A DNA stretch of 34,266 nt from an uncultured Solobacterium sp. (GTDB taxonomy: Bacteria > Bacillota_I > Bacilli_A > Erysipelotrichales > Erysipelotrichaceae): positions 1 to 34,266 of the forward strand of contig UQPV01000028.1 in the NCBI GenBank assembly GCA_900543035.1, in the 5' to 3' direction. Below the pieces are notes generated by a model that saw only the letters and a list, made by a program, of their open reading frames with translations, was not told the origin of the DNA and did not search any database. Positions 25,809-34,265 of this stretch are shown here, piece by piece (position 1 is the first letter of the stretch; each line of letters opens with the position of its first letter). The position numbers and the translations under genes are program-made.

Positions 25809-26699
25809 ATGCATCTGGCTTTGGATGAACATTTGCGTCTGTGCATCCGCGCAGAAGCCGAAACAAGCAGCGATGCCCTGCTGGCGCAGCTTTGCCTTTC
25901 CCGCAAGACGCGTTATCTGCATTATGCCGGACGGCGCATATCGTGCAATGGCCGTCTCCTTGCTCAGGATCATCCCTTGCATGCAGGCGATACGCTCATC
26001 ATCGATCCGATCATGCCGGAAGAGACGATCACGCCCTGGGATCATCCGGTGGATGTCCTTCATGAAGATGAGCTGTTTGCGATCATCAATAAAGAAAGCG
26101 GCCTGCTCGTGCACAGCGATGGCAACAATACAGAGCACACGGTATGCAACGCGCTCCGTCATCATTTCATCCAGAGCGCTCAGCCCCAAGTGCCGGTACG
26201 CCCACTGCACCGTCTGGATGTGGGCACCAGCGGCATCCTGCTCTTCTGCAAATATCCGCTGCTTCAGCCATTGCTTGACCAGATGATGGAGACGCATCAG
26301 ATCCGCCGCAGCTATCTTGCGGTAGTCAACGGACATTTCCCCGCGCAGCGGCAGGAATACCGCGATCCCATCGGCAGAGACCGGCATGACGCACGCCGCA
26401 TGATCGTCTGCCGCAGCGGCAAGCCCGCGCTGACCCGCGTCACTTTGCTTCGCTACAACAAAAAGAAAGACCGCTCGCTGGTGCGCTGTGTGCTGGAAAC
26501 CGGCCGGACCCATCAGATCCGGGTACATCTTTCAACCCATGGCTTTCCGCTCATCCATGATACGCTGTATGGTCATGGTGATGGCAGCGGCCGGCTGGCG
26601 CTGCACTCTGCCCATGTGGAGCTTTGGCATCCCTTGCGCCAGATGATGTGGCAGACGGATTGCCCATTGCCCCTTGAATTAGAAAAAATGATACGATGA
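25809..26699 (+). CDS. RluA-family pseudouridine synthase
   Basis: A 296-residue RNA pseudouridine synthase. The catalytic motif is HRLD at 134-137 (RPLHRLDVGTSGILLF), and the later GRTHQIRVHL block is conserved. An S4-like RNA-binding region is suggested at about 20-66 (ISCNG...LHAGDTLII). It would isomerise uridines in rRNA or tRNA; the site cannot be assigned. The start at 25809 follows AAAGGAG by 8 bases, and the gene begins 14 bases after the permease stop, so they share an mRNA without an obvious functional link. Confidence 0.93.
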   Translation: MHLALDEHLRLCIRAEAETSSDALLAQLCLSRKTRYLHYAGRRISCNGRLLAQDHPLHAGDTLIIDPIMPEETITPWDHPVDVLHEDELFAIINKESGLLVHSDGNNTEHTVCNALRHHFIQSAQPQVPVRPLHRLDVGTSGILLFCKYPLLQPLLDQMMETHQIRRSYLAVVNGHFPAQRQEYRDPIGRDRHDARRMIVCRSGKPALTRVTLLRYNKKKDRSLVRCVLETGRTHQIRVHLSTHGFPLIHDTLYGHGDGSGRLALHSAHVELWHPLRQMMWQTDCPLPLELEKMIR

Positions 26700-26709
26700 A
26701 GATGCAAAA

Positions 26710-26756
26710 AGCTGTGTTACCTTTGATCCATCTCAAAAGGTACACAGCTCTTTTTT
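26710..26756. terminator. bidirectional terminator
   Basis: AGCTGTGTTACCTTT/AAAGGTACACAGCT stem with one bulge or mismatch and an 11-base loop. Six T on the plus side and five on the minus side end the pseudouridine synthase and sbcC transcripts. Confidence 0.9.
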
Positions 26757-29505
26757 ATTCTCTGCTCAGGCGGGCGGTGCTGATGCCCTGCGCGTCTTTC
26801 GTGACAATGATCTGCTGCGCGATCTGCTCGCGCAGTTCTGCCACATGGCTGATGATGCCGATCTGGCGGTTGCCCTGCGTCAGCTCCTGCAGCACGCGCA
26901 TAGCTGCCTGCAGCGTTTCTTCATCCAGGGTGCCGAATCCTTCATCCACGAACATGGCATCCAGCTGGATACCGCCAGCCTTCGCCTGCACGGTGTCCGA
27001 AAGGCCCAGCGCCAGGGAAAGCGAGGCCATGAAGCTCTCTCCGCCTGACAGCGTACGCACGCTGCGCGTCATGCCGATATGATGATCCATCACGCACAGG
27101 TCAAGCCCGCTGCGCGACTTGCGCGAACCGCTGTTTTCGCGGCGCAGCTCATACTGGCCGCTGCTCATCCGCATCAGCCGCAAGTTCGCGTAGCGCAGTA
27201 CTTGCTCGAAATACGCCTGCTGCACGAACGCTTCCAGGGTGATCCGTTCTTTTTGATCCAGCGTGCCGTTCATCGTATCGCTCAGGCTTTTCAGCCAGCG
27301 ATATTCCTTTTGCGCTTCATCAAAGGAAACGGACAGCTCATCCAGCTCTTTCAGGATGCGGCGGTTGGCGCTCAGACGCAGGCTGAGCCGGCGTTCTTGG
27401 ATCTGCGCTTGCTCCTTCTCCTGCCGCAGCTGTTCCATGTCAGCGCCCGCTTCCTTTTCCTTTGGCTCAGGCAGCGTCCGCAGCTCTTGATCGACATTGT
27501 CCAGCATGCCTTCCAGACGGGAGCAATGCGCCAGAGCATCCTGATGTTTCTGGATGAGCGCATCTTGCAGCGTCTGCGCGGCCTTCAGCTCTTCGCGCAG
27601 ATCCTTCAGCTGCCGGCGCAAGAGCTGCATATCATGGACATGCAAAGCATCCAGCCTTTGCTGCAGCTGTTCCTTGCGGCTGTCCCATGCGGCGCGCAGC
27701 CGGGTGCATTCCTGAACGAGCGCATCCAGCTGCTCTTTCTGCTGCTGGATAGAACGCGCAAGTGCTTCAGCGCGCTGTTCTCCTTGCTTGCGGCGCACCT
27801 GCGCCTGCTGCAGCTGCTGCTGCTTTGTCTGCAGCCGCTTGTTTTGCGCATCCAATTGTGTCTGGCGCTGCGTCCACGTCTGCATGAACTGATCCGGCGA
27901 CGCTTGCAGCTGTTCACCAAGCGTCTGCTGCAATGTTTCTGCCTGTGTATGCAGCCGGGCGCTCTGACGGCTTTGCTCCTCCATCCGAGTGCGCAGCGCA
28001 TCGCTGGCCTGACGCTGTGCATCCAGCCATTCACGCGTCACTTCGCTGTCTTTTCCACGTGCCGGATCAGGATGATGCAGAGAACCGCACACCGGGCATG
28101 GCTTGCCTTCTTCAAGCTGGCGCGCGAGGATGCCTGCCTGCGCATCATAGAATTGCTGCTCTTTCTGCAGCAATTGCTGCTGCGCTTGCTGATAGCGGAC
28201 AAAGCTCTCTTGATAGCGGCTTTCCTGCTGCTTGAGCTGTGCCTGCAGCTGCGTGAGCTGTCTCAAGCGCTGGCCTGTTTTATCCAGTTCCTCTTGCTGC
28301 TGTCGCAGCTGCTGCAAAGCATGGGCATTTTCCAACAAAGCCATGCTCTCATCGCCTTGTGCGGACAGCTGTGCTTGCAGCGCGGCAAGTTCTTTTTCTT
28401 GTTTCTGTCTTGCGTCATCAAGCTGCTGGCGCTGCAGCTGCTTTTGCTGCAGATCATGATATTCCTGTTTCATCGCTTCTTGCTGCGCGAGCAAGGCATC
28501 CAGCTGCTGTTCTTCTTGTTCCAGAAGAGCCAGGGTGCGGCGCTTTTGCTCGCGTTCTGGCTGCTGCCGCTGCAGCTCCTCCAGCTTTTGCGCTGATGCC
28601 GCGCGCTGGCGCTTTTCGGCTTGCAATGCCTGCTGCAGCTGCTGACGTTCCTGCTGCAGTTGCTTGCGGCGCGCAAGCTGCTGCTGTACGATACGCAGAC
28701 GTTCCAGCTGTTGTTCGAGATCAGCAACGGCCTTGCTTTGCTGCTGCCACTGCTGTTCGTCTACATTCAGGATATAAGTGAGGAAAGCCTTGATCTCCTC
28801 ATGCTCCCCATAGCCTTGCATGGCGAGCAGCTGCTGCAGCTGTTCCTGATGCAGCGCGTCACATTCCACACGGCTCAGCGCGCCGTGCAGCTGATCGCGC
28901 TGGGCCTGCAGGCGCTGCGCACAGCTTCGCGCCTTTTCTTTGAGCCGTTCCTGCACATCTGCGAAACGCTGTGTGGCAAACAAATGCCTAAAGATCTGCT
29001 CACGCTCTTTTGTCTGCGCCAGCAGCAGACGCTGAAAATCCCCCTGGGCCAGCATCGCGGTCTGGCGATACTGATCACAGTCCAGGCCGATGATGGCACT
29101 GATGACCTTGCTGACTTCATCGTAGCCGCTGGCAAGCACTTTTTCCCCTTCACACAGCGCGGCATCCGGATTTTGCTGGACCATCTTATTGCCGCGCAAT
29201 GCCTTGCGCTCATAACGCGGATTGCGCGTGACCTCATAGATATGGTCATGACAGGCAAAGCACAGCTTCACGTATGTCGGCTCATCTGCCGCTGCCTGCA
29301 GCGAGCGCAGCATCGCCGGCAGCCGCGTGCCGCCGCTGGTCTCCCCATACAGCGCGAACACGATGGCATCAAAGATCATCGTCTTGCCCGCCCCGGTGCT
29401 GCCGCTGATCAGATACAAAGAACCACGCGCGAAAGCTGTAAAATCGATCAAGGTCCGATGAGCATAGGGTCCGAGCCCGCACATCTCCAGCTGCAATGGT
29501 CTCAT
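26755..29505 (-). CDS. sbcC: SbcC, ATPase subunit of the SbcCD DNA nuclease
   Basis: A 916-residue SMC-like ATPase of the Rad50 type. Walker A is GSTGAGKT at 35-42. Two long antiparallel coiled coils, very rich in Gln, flank the zinc hook KPCPVCGS at about residue 467. The C-terminal part has the ABC signature LSGGES and Walker B with DEGFGTLD. With SbcD it opens and cuts hairpins and blocked DNA ends. The start at 29505 overlaps the sbcD stop as ATGA, and GAGGGAG lies upstream, so synthesis is coupled to SbcD. Length is slightly shorter than E. coli SbcC (about 1,050). Confidence 0.96.
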   Translation of the reverse strand: MRPLQLEMCGLGPYAHRTLIDFTAFARGSLYLISGSTGAGKTMIFDAIVFALYGETSGGTRLPAMLRSLQAAADEPTYVKLCFACHDHIYEVTRNPRYERKALRGNKMVQQNPDAALCEGEKVLASGYDEVSKVISAIIGLDCDQYRQTAMLAQGDFQRLLLAQTKEREQIFRHLFATQRFADVQERLKEKARSCAQRLQAQRDQLHGALSRVECDALHQEQLQQLLAMQGYGEHEEIKAFLTYILNVDEQQWQQQSKAVADLEQQLERLRIVQQQLARRKQLQQERQQLQQALQAEKRQRAASAQKLEELQRQQPEREQKRRTLALLEQEEQQLDALLAQQEAMKQEYHDLQQKQLQRQQLDDARQKQEKELAALQAQLSAQGDESMALLENAHALQQLRQQQEELDKTGQRLRQLTQLQAQLKQQESRYQESFVRYQQAQQQLLQKEQQFYDAQAGILARQLEEGKPCPVCGSLHHPDPARGKDSEVTREWLDAQRQASDALRTRMEEQSRQSARLHTQAETLQQTLGEQLQASPDQFMQTWTQRQTQLDAQNKRLQTKQQQLQQAQVRRKQGEQRAEALARSIQQQKEQLDALVQECTRLRAAWDSRKEQLQQRLDALHVHDMQLLRRQLKDLREELKAAQTLQDALIQKHQDALAHCSRLEGMLDNVDQELRTLPEPKEKEAGADMEQLRQEKEQAQIQERRLSLRLSANRRILKELDELSVSFDEAQKEYRWLKSLSDTMNGTLDQKERITLEAFVQQAYFEQVLRYANLRLMRMSSGQYELRRENSGSRKSRSGLDLCVMDHHIGMTRSVRTLSGGESFMASLSLALGLSDTVQAKAGGIQLDAMFVDEGFGTLDEETLQAAMRVLQELTQGNRQIGIISHVAELREQIAQQIIVTKDAQGISTARLSRE

Positions 29506-30629
29506 GCTTCTCCCTCCTCGCTCGCTTCCAGCAAGGCACGCAGGCAGTCACGCTGCTTGTCGCTGAGCGGCTGGTTATTTTGCAGCGCATACAGCTCCGC
29601 CATGAGCTCCATGGCGCCGCGCTCTTTCACTTTGCTTTCTACTTGCTGCTGCAGCGATGTGCGGATATTGTCATACTCCAGCTCCATGATATGCGGATAG
29701 ACCGTACGCAATCTGGCCAGCGCGTCAGGCACCGGCTCCTCATCCGTCAGGATGATGCGCAGATAATCTTCGCGATGCGCGTCTTCATGCCCGCTTGCGG
29801 CCAGTTCATCATAAGTGCCACGCAGTATGCGCATGTCGTGCGGCAGCTGAAACGGAACAAAGGAAAGCTTGATCTCACCTTTTTCGCGCAGATCAGCAAA
29901 GACCATTTGTTTATGCTGCGCCGCCTCTGAGAACGAATACTTCATCAGAGAACCGCTGTAGCGCACATGGGGCCGGCCGACCTGCTGCGGGGAATGCAGA
30001 TGACCCAGCGCGACATAATCAAATGCCGCAAAGGTAGATACCGCGATCTGATCCACGCCGCCGACCATGGCGGCTTGCTCGGAATCACAGGTCTGGGCGC
30101 CAGCCACGAACTGATGAGCGATGAGCACATTGCGCGCCTGCTGATCGATCTCCATGGCGGCGATCATCGCAGACACCGCGTCCTGCCAGCCCTCGATCTC
30201 TCGGTCTAGAAAAGAGCGAACATAGACCGGCTTGATGAAGGGCAGCATCCAGACATGCAGCTCGCCCCATGCATCGCGCATGGTGATCGGGCGCAGCGCG
30301 TCTTGCGGATCACAGGCGATATGCAGTCCTTTGGCCGACAACAGCCGTGAACCGAAGCGAAGCCGCATGCGGCTGTCATGATTGCCGGCGATCATGAACA
30401 CCTCCAGGCCGCGAGCGGTCAGTTCCGTCAGAAAGTCATCGAGCAAGTTCACCGCTTCTTCCGGCGGCAAATGGCGGTCATACACATCTCCGGCGATGAT
30501 CACCGCGTCCGCATGCTCGCTTTCGGCACATGCGCATACTTGATCGAGCAATTGCCTTTGATCCTCCAGCATCGAATACTGATGAACAACTTTGCCTAAG
30601 TGAAGGTCTCCCAAATGCAGAAATTTCAT
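29502..30629 (-). CDS. sbcD: SbcD, nuclease subunit of SbcCD
   Basis: A 375-residue Mre11-type phosphoesterase. The metal-binding motifs occur in order: DLHLG (8-12), GDVYD, GNHDSR, the His in VLIAHQF and GHLH. It provides the ATP-dependent double-strand exonuclease and hairpin endonuclease activity with SbcC. The start at 30629 follows GGAGG by 6-7 bases. sbcC overlaps its stop. No separate promoter with good boxes is evident in the 20-odd bases after the upstream terminator, so transcription may start within the spacer to bcp. Confidence 0.96.
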   Translation of the reverse strand: MKFLHLGDLHLGKVVHQYSMLEDQRQLLDQVCACAESEHADAVIIAGDVYDRHLPPEEAVNLLDDFLTELTARGLEVFMIAGNHDSRMRLRFGSRLLSAKGLHIACDPQDALRPITMRDAWGELHVWMLPFIKPVYVRSFLDREIEGWQDAVSAMIAAMEIDQQARNVLIAHQFVAGAQTCDSEQAAMVGGVDQIAVSTFAAFDYVALGHLHSPQQVGRPHVRYSGSLMKYSFSEAAQHKQMVFADLREKGEIKLSFVPFQLPHDMRILRGTYDELAASGHEDAHREDYLRIILTDEEPVPDALARLRTVYPHIMELEYDNIRTSLQQQVESKVKERGAMELMAELYALQNNQPLSDKQRDCLRALLEASEEGEA

Positions 30630-30646
30630 CTCGCCCCTCCATTCTC

Positions 30647-30676
30647 AAAAAAGAGCTCTCCGTATGAAGAACTCTT
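30647..30676 (-). terminator. terminator of the yaaA-bcp operon
   Basis: AAGAGTTCT/AGAGCTCTT stem (one G-U pair) with an 8-base loop, followed on the minus strand by TTTTTTG, 5 bases after the bcp stop. Confidence 0.85.
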
Positions 30677-30681
30677 GCAGA

Positions 30682-31149
30682 TCAGGCCTTCTCACCATTC
30701 AGCCAAGCAAGGATCTCGGCCGCGTTCGTATCCGGCTTTGCTTTTTCAAACACCTTTTCGATCACCCCATGTTCATCGATGACATAAGTGCTGCGCACGA
30801 CGCCCATGCTGACTTTGCCATACAGCTTCTTCTCTTTCCAGACATCATATGCTTCGATCGCCTGGCGCTCTGGATCGCTGAGCAAGATGAAAGGCAGATC
30901 ATATTTCTTCACAAAGTTAGCATGCGAACGCTGTGAATCTTTGCTGATGCCGATGACGATGATATCCGCTTTGCGGAAATCCTCATATGCGGCCGCAAAT
31001 GCGCAGGCCTGCCGCGTACAGCCCGGCGTGTTGTCCTTTGGATAAAAGTAGACCACGACTTTCTTTCCGGCAAAGTCACTGAGCGAAACTTGATTGCCCT
31101 GCGCGTCGCTCAAGGTAAAATCAGGTGCTTTCGTTCCTGCTTTCAACAT
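30682..31149 (-). CDS. bcp: thiol peroxidase Bcp (peroxiredoxin)
   Basis: A 155-residue AhpC/TSA-fold peroxiredoxin of the Bcp/PrxQ type, which reduces hydrogen peroxide and organic peroxides using thioredoxin. The peroxidatic Cys44 lies in NTPGCTRQAC, with a possible resolving Cys49 five residues later, as in two-Cys Bcp proteins. The start at 31149 is 7 bases after GAGGAGG; ATG at 31155 overlaps the yaaA stop and is too close to that box. Coupling to yaaA, a peroxide-stress gene, suggests joint peroxide induction (inference). Confidence 0.95.
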   Translation of the reverse strand: MLKAGTKAPDFTLSDAQGNQVSLSDFAGKKVVVYFYPKDNTPGCTRQACAFAAAYEDFRKADIIVIGISKDSQRSHANFVKKYDLPFILLSDPERQAIEAYDVWKEKKLYGKVSMGVVRSTYVIDEHGVIEKVFEKAKPDTNAAEILAWLNGEKA

Positions 31150-31151
31150 GT

Positions 31152-31904
31152 TCATTCCTCCTCATTCACAAATACATATGTCTGCGCATCTGAACGATCC
31201 TCATCAAAATGATAGCCCTGTCGGTCAAACGTGCGGATGTCCTCGATGCGCTCGATGCCCTTTTCGGCCATGTAGCGCACCATCTCACCTCTGGCCATCT
31301 TCACATAGACACCCTTTTCACGAATGCGTCCATCTTTCTGACGCTGAGCAAACACACAGCGGACGATACGCACATGCGGCTCAAGATAACGGGTGATGCA
31401 GCGGCTGTATTCCGCGCTGGCCAGATTCAGGATCAGCGCGTCATCTTCGACAAGATCACGATATAACAGATCGCTCCAGAAGTCATACAGGTTCTCGCAG
31501 AAAGCGCTTTTTAAACGTGCCTGCATCTCCAGACGATAAGGCACGATGCCGTCAAAAGGCTTCAGGATGCCATAAAAACCTGAAAGAATACGCAGATGCT
31601 TCTGTACATAAGAAAAATATCCTTCTTCGAAGACATCCGGAGCCATATATTGATACTGAATGCCCTGATATGCCAGCAATGCCGGCATCGTGTTCATCTT
31701 GAGATCCATCGTCGCAAAACGCTTTTCATTCTGCAGCGTGATGGCATCGCTGCAAGCCAACAATTGCTTCAGCTCATCATGGTTCAATGCCTTCAGATGA
31801 TCGAGCAGCTGCTGCGTCTTATCTAAATACCGCGGCAGTGACACCGCATCCGCAAAATCCACGCCTTCTTTCATCTTCTTGGCTGGTGAGATGATGATCT
31901 TCAT
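31152..31904 (-). CDS. yaaA: peroxide stress protein YaaA (DUF328/UPF0246)
   Basis: A 250-residue YaaA protein. Family blocks are the N-terminal IIISPAKKM, LSGFYGILKPFDGIVPYRLEM (in part), LNLASAEYS and the C-terminal GYHFDEDRS. In E. coli YaaA limits hydroxyl-radical damage by lowering free iron and binds DNA. The start at 31904 has AAAAGGAG 8-9 bases upstream. The stop is contained in the bcp ribosome-binding region, so the pair forms an operon. Confidence 0.94.
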   Translation of the reverse strand: MKIIISPAKKMKEGVDFADAVSLPRYLDKTQQLLDHLKALNHDELKQLLACSDAITLQNEKRFATMDLKMNTMPALLAYQGIQYQYMAPDVFEEGYFSYVQKHLRILSGFYGILKPFDGIVPYRLEMQARLKSAFCENLYDFWSDLLYRDLVEDDALILNLASAEYSRCITRYLEPHVRIVRCVFAQRQKDGRIREKGVYVKMARGEMVRYMAEKGIERIEDIRTFDRQGYHFDEDRSDAQTYVFVNEEE

Positions 31905-32284
31905 GACACACGCTCCTTTTCCTCATAAAGGTAACACGAAATCGAAAGATTTTCCAGCGAGATACAAGACGCTTGGCCGCTTATCACAAGAAATGATGTA
32001 AAAGAATGTGTTTTGAAATGGACAGCTTCATCATGACCCACATAATCAGCCTATATGAAACTTGCACAAGAAGAACTGATGAAAGAACCACGGATACGGG
32101 CTGACACATGCATATAGTGACGATGAGAATGCGATGAAAGTGAAAAGCAAGATGCTGGAGAAGAAAAAAATCAATCGTTTTGAATACCGCTGTTTGCTCT
32201 TTGGCGCTGGTCATTTGTGCACAAACTTGTCTCAATATTCAGGTTGTAGTAAAATGAAAATATATCTGGAGAGGAGGTATTTTT
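31905..32284. other. intergenic stretch without a recognised gene
   Basis: About 380 bases between yaaA and the AAA-ATPase-like gene, AT-richer than most of the window. Apart from the promoter at 32227-32255 and the AGGAGG at 32272-32277, I see no gene, RNA or clear repeat. The short frames present lack ribosome binding sites. Confidence 0.6.
32227..32255 (+). promoter_or_regulatory. promoter of the AAA-ATPase-like gene
   Basis: TTGTCT (32227-32232), 17 bases, TAAAAT (32250-32255), about 30 bases before the start codon. Confidence 0.6.
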
Positions 32285-33952
32285 ATGGCTTGGACACCAT
32301 TGCCGGTCGGAATCGAAGACTTTGCAGAATTGAGACAAAGGTATTATTTTATAGACAAAACGCTCTTTATCAAAGATCTTCTTGATATAAAGGGAAAAGT
32401 AAACCTGTTCACCCGTCCCCGCCGCTTCGGCAAAACATTAAATATGAGCATGCTCAGATATTTTTTTGAGATCAGCGCAACTCAAGATCTTTTCCAAGGT
32501 CTGAAGATCATGGATGCCGGAAAAACATATCTGACCCATATGGGCAAATATCCGGTAATCTCGCTTACGCTGAAATCAATGAAGCAATCCTCATATGAGG
32601 AGACTTTCTATTGTATGAAAGAAACGATAGCCAATGAATTTCAGCGGCATGATGAAATATTGCCTCACCTCACTTATGACGCAGACAGAAAAAAATTTCT
32701 TCGTTTCGTCGAACAGGACGCCCACCCGGAAGAATATCTGAGCGCACTGAAGTTTTTATCAAAATGCCTTGCTCAAGCCTATGACAGAAAAGTGATCATC
32801 TTGATCGATGAATATGATGTTCCGCTGGAAAACGCGTATTTCGGCGGGTTTTATGAGCGCATGATCAACTTGATCCGCTCTCTGTTTGAATCAGCGTTGA
32901 AAACCAATGACAACCTAGAATTTGCCGTAATCACCGGCTGCCTGCGCATCAGCAAAGAATCGATCTTTACTGGCCTGAATAATCTGAACGTGATTTCTAT
33001 CACCAATCATCATTTTGCTGAACACTTCGGATTTACGCAAAAAGAAACAGCGCAGTTATTAAAAGATTATGATCTTGAAGAAAACGCAGAAACAGTACGA
33101 GATTGGTATGATGGTTATCAATTTGGCGAAACTGCGGTCTATAATCCTTGGAGCGTGATCAACTATGTCAATTCATGTTATCAGGATAAACATCCTTTTG
33201 CTAAGCCTTATTGGTCTAACACAAGTTCTAACAGCATCGTACGAAAGCTGATCGAACATGCGGATATCACGGCAAAGGAAGAAATCGAACGACTGATTGC
33301 AGGCGATGACATCGAAAAACCGATACATGAAGACATGACTTACGATGATATCGACTCTACGCAAAACAACCTCTGGAACTTTTTGCTCTTTACTGGTTAT
33401 CTGAAAATAAACCGTGAGTGGCAGGAAGGGGACACCATTTACGCAGCAATGTCCATTCCTAATCGCGAGGTTCGTTATATCTATAAACACGCAGTCTTAC
33501 GATGGTTTGAGGAGCGGACCGAAAAAGAAGAACTTTCACCATTGTATGAAAGCCTGTTAAACGGTGACACCAAAACAATAACAAAGATCTTGTCAGCGAA
33601 TCTGATGGAAACGATCAGTTTCTATGATCATCAAGAAAGCTATTATCACGGATTTTTGACCGGGATGTTAAAGAATATGAAGAATTACATAATCCTGTCT
33701 AATCGTGAGTCGGGAAATGGCCGACCAGATATCCTGGTAAAATATCCAAGCGTTCAAGGCAAGGCCATGATCATCGAGATCAAAGTCGCAAAAAACTATA
33801 TGGAATTGGAGACAAAATGTGATGAAGCACTCGCCCAGATCGAAACGATGAAATATGAGTACACGCTCAGACAAGAAGGTTATCAGGATATCTTAAAATA
33901 TGGGGCAGCCTTCTATCGAAAAGAGTGCATGGTCAAAACAAGCAATGTATAA
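32285..33952 (+). CDS. AAA-ATPase-like protein with C-terminal PD-(D/E)XK nuclease-type domain
   Basis: A 555-residue protein of the AAA-ATPase_like plus DUF1703 architecture common in gut Bacteroidota and Bacillota. The N-terminus reads LPVGIEDFAELR...YFIDKT, the P-loop-like site is TRPRRFGKT (43-51), and Walker B is VIILIDEYDVPLE (about 172-184). A middle region contains the WYDGYQFG and VYNPWSV blocks typical of the family. The C-terminal nuclease-like site is GRPDILV (about 478) with IIEIKVAK (about 497), giving the D...ExK pattern. Function is not established; roles in mobile elements or defence have been suggested. AGGAGG lies 7 bases before the start. The gene is AT-richer than the window and stands alone, consistent with transfer. 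Confidence 0.9.
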   Translation: MAWTPLPVGIEDFAELRQRYYFIDKTLFIKDLLDIKGKVNLFTRPRRFGKTLNMSMLRYFFEISATQDLFQGLKIMDAGKTYLTHMGKYPVISLTLKSMKQSSYEETFYCMKETIANEFQRHDEILPHLTYDADRKKFLRFVEQDAHPEEYLSALKFLSKCLAQAYDRKVIILIDEYDVPLENAYFGGFYERMINLIRSLFESALKTNDNLEFAVITGCLRISKESIFTGLNNLNVISITNHHFAEHFGFTQKETAQLLKDYDLEENAETVRDWYDGYQFGETAVYNPWSVINYVNSCYQDKHPFAKPYWSNTSSNSIVRKLIEHADITAKEEIERLIAGDDIEKPIHEDMTYDDIDSTQNNLWNFLLFTGYLKINREWQEGDTIYAAMSIPNREVRYIYKHAVLRWFEERTEKEELSPLYESLLNGDTKTITKILSANLMETISFYDHQESYYHGFLTGMLKNMKNYIILSNRESGNGRPDILVKYPSVQGKAMIIEIKVAKNYMELETKCDEALAQIETMKYEYTLRQEGYQDILKYGAAFYRKECMVKTSNV

Positions 33953-33956
33953 AAGG

Positions 33957-33990
33957 AGAGCAGATACATTTCGGCCGTATCTGCTCTCTT
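33957..33990 (+). terminator. terminator of the AAA-ATPase-like gene
   Basis: AGAGCAGATAC/GTATCTGCTCT perfect 11-bp stem with a 9-base loop, followed by CTTTGC. The T tract is short but the stem is strong. Confidence 0.8.
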
Positions 33991-34088
33991 TGCTTCAATA
34001 TTCATCACTTTCAGATGAAGTGCTTCAGCGCAATAGCTTTATCATTGCAAGCCGGTCTGTTTCTTTTGATCCAACATCTCAATACCGC

Positions 34089-34265
34089 TTAGCTGCGCTT
34101 TCTGCGGAGGATCATCACCGCAACGCCTGCGGCTGCCAACAGCGTAAGCATCATGCCTGTCTGCATCGCTGCCGCAGTATTCGCCGATCCTGTATCGGTA
34201 CTGCCGTTAGCCGTATCTCCTGTTTCCGGTGTGACATTCGGCTGCAGTCCATCGATGGCTGCCTG
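34089..34265 (-). CDS. C-terminal end of a cell-wall-type surface protein (5' part beyond the window)
   Basis: 59 residues are visible, ending with a Thr/Gly/Asn/Ser-rich spacer, a hydrophobic helix (MMLTLLAAAGVAVMIL) and the basic tail RRKRS before TAA at 34089-34091. This is the layout of a sortase-type sorting signal. A PETGD sequence, preceded by Val-Thr rather than Leu, occurs about 22 residues before the helix, and SANTAA lies about 5 residues before it; which is the cleavage motif is unclear. The rest of the protein, and so its function, lies outside the window. Confidence 0.75.
   Translation of the reverse strand, partial: QAAIDGLQPNVTPETGDTANGSTDTGSANTAAAMQTGMMLTLLAAAGVAVMILRRKRS

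Noticed and set aside
27079..28596. Long plus-strand open frame (505 residues) opposite sbcC
   Set aside because: Its Leu/Gln-rich sequence is a by-product of the CAG/CTG-rich coiled-coil codons of sbcC on the other strand.
28100..28800. Possible CRISPR or tandem repeat, because of recurring CTGCTG and CAGCTG triplets
   Set aside because: The triplets are irregular and in frame with Gln and Leu codons of sbcC; there are no spacers or constant repeat units.
31984..32235. 83-residue minus-strand frame in the yaaA to AAA-ATPase spacer
   Set aside because: It starts with TTG, has no ribosome binding site and no recognisable pattern.
32134..32385. 83-residue plus-strand frame overlapping the AAA-ATPase-like start
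   Set aside because: It lacks a ribosome binding site and overlaps a strongly supported gene and its promoter.
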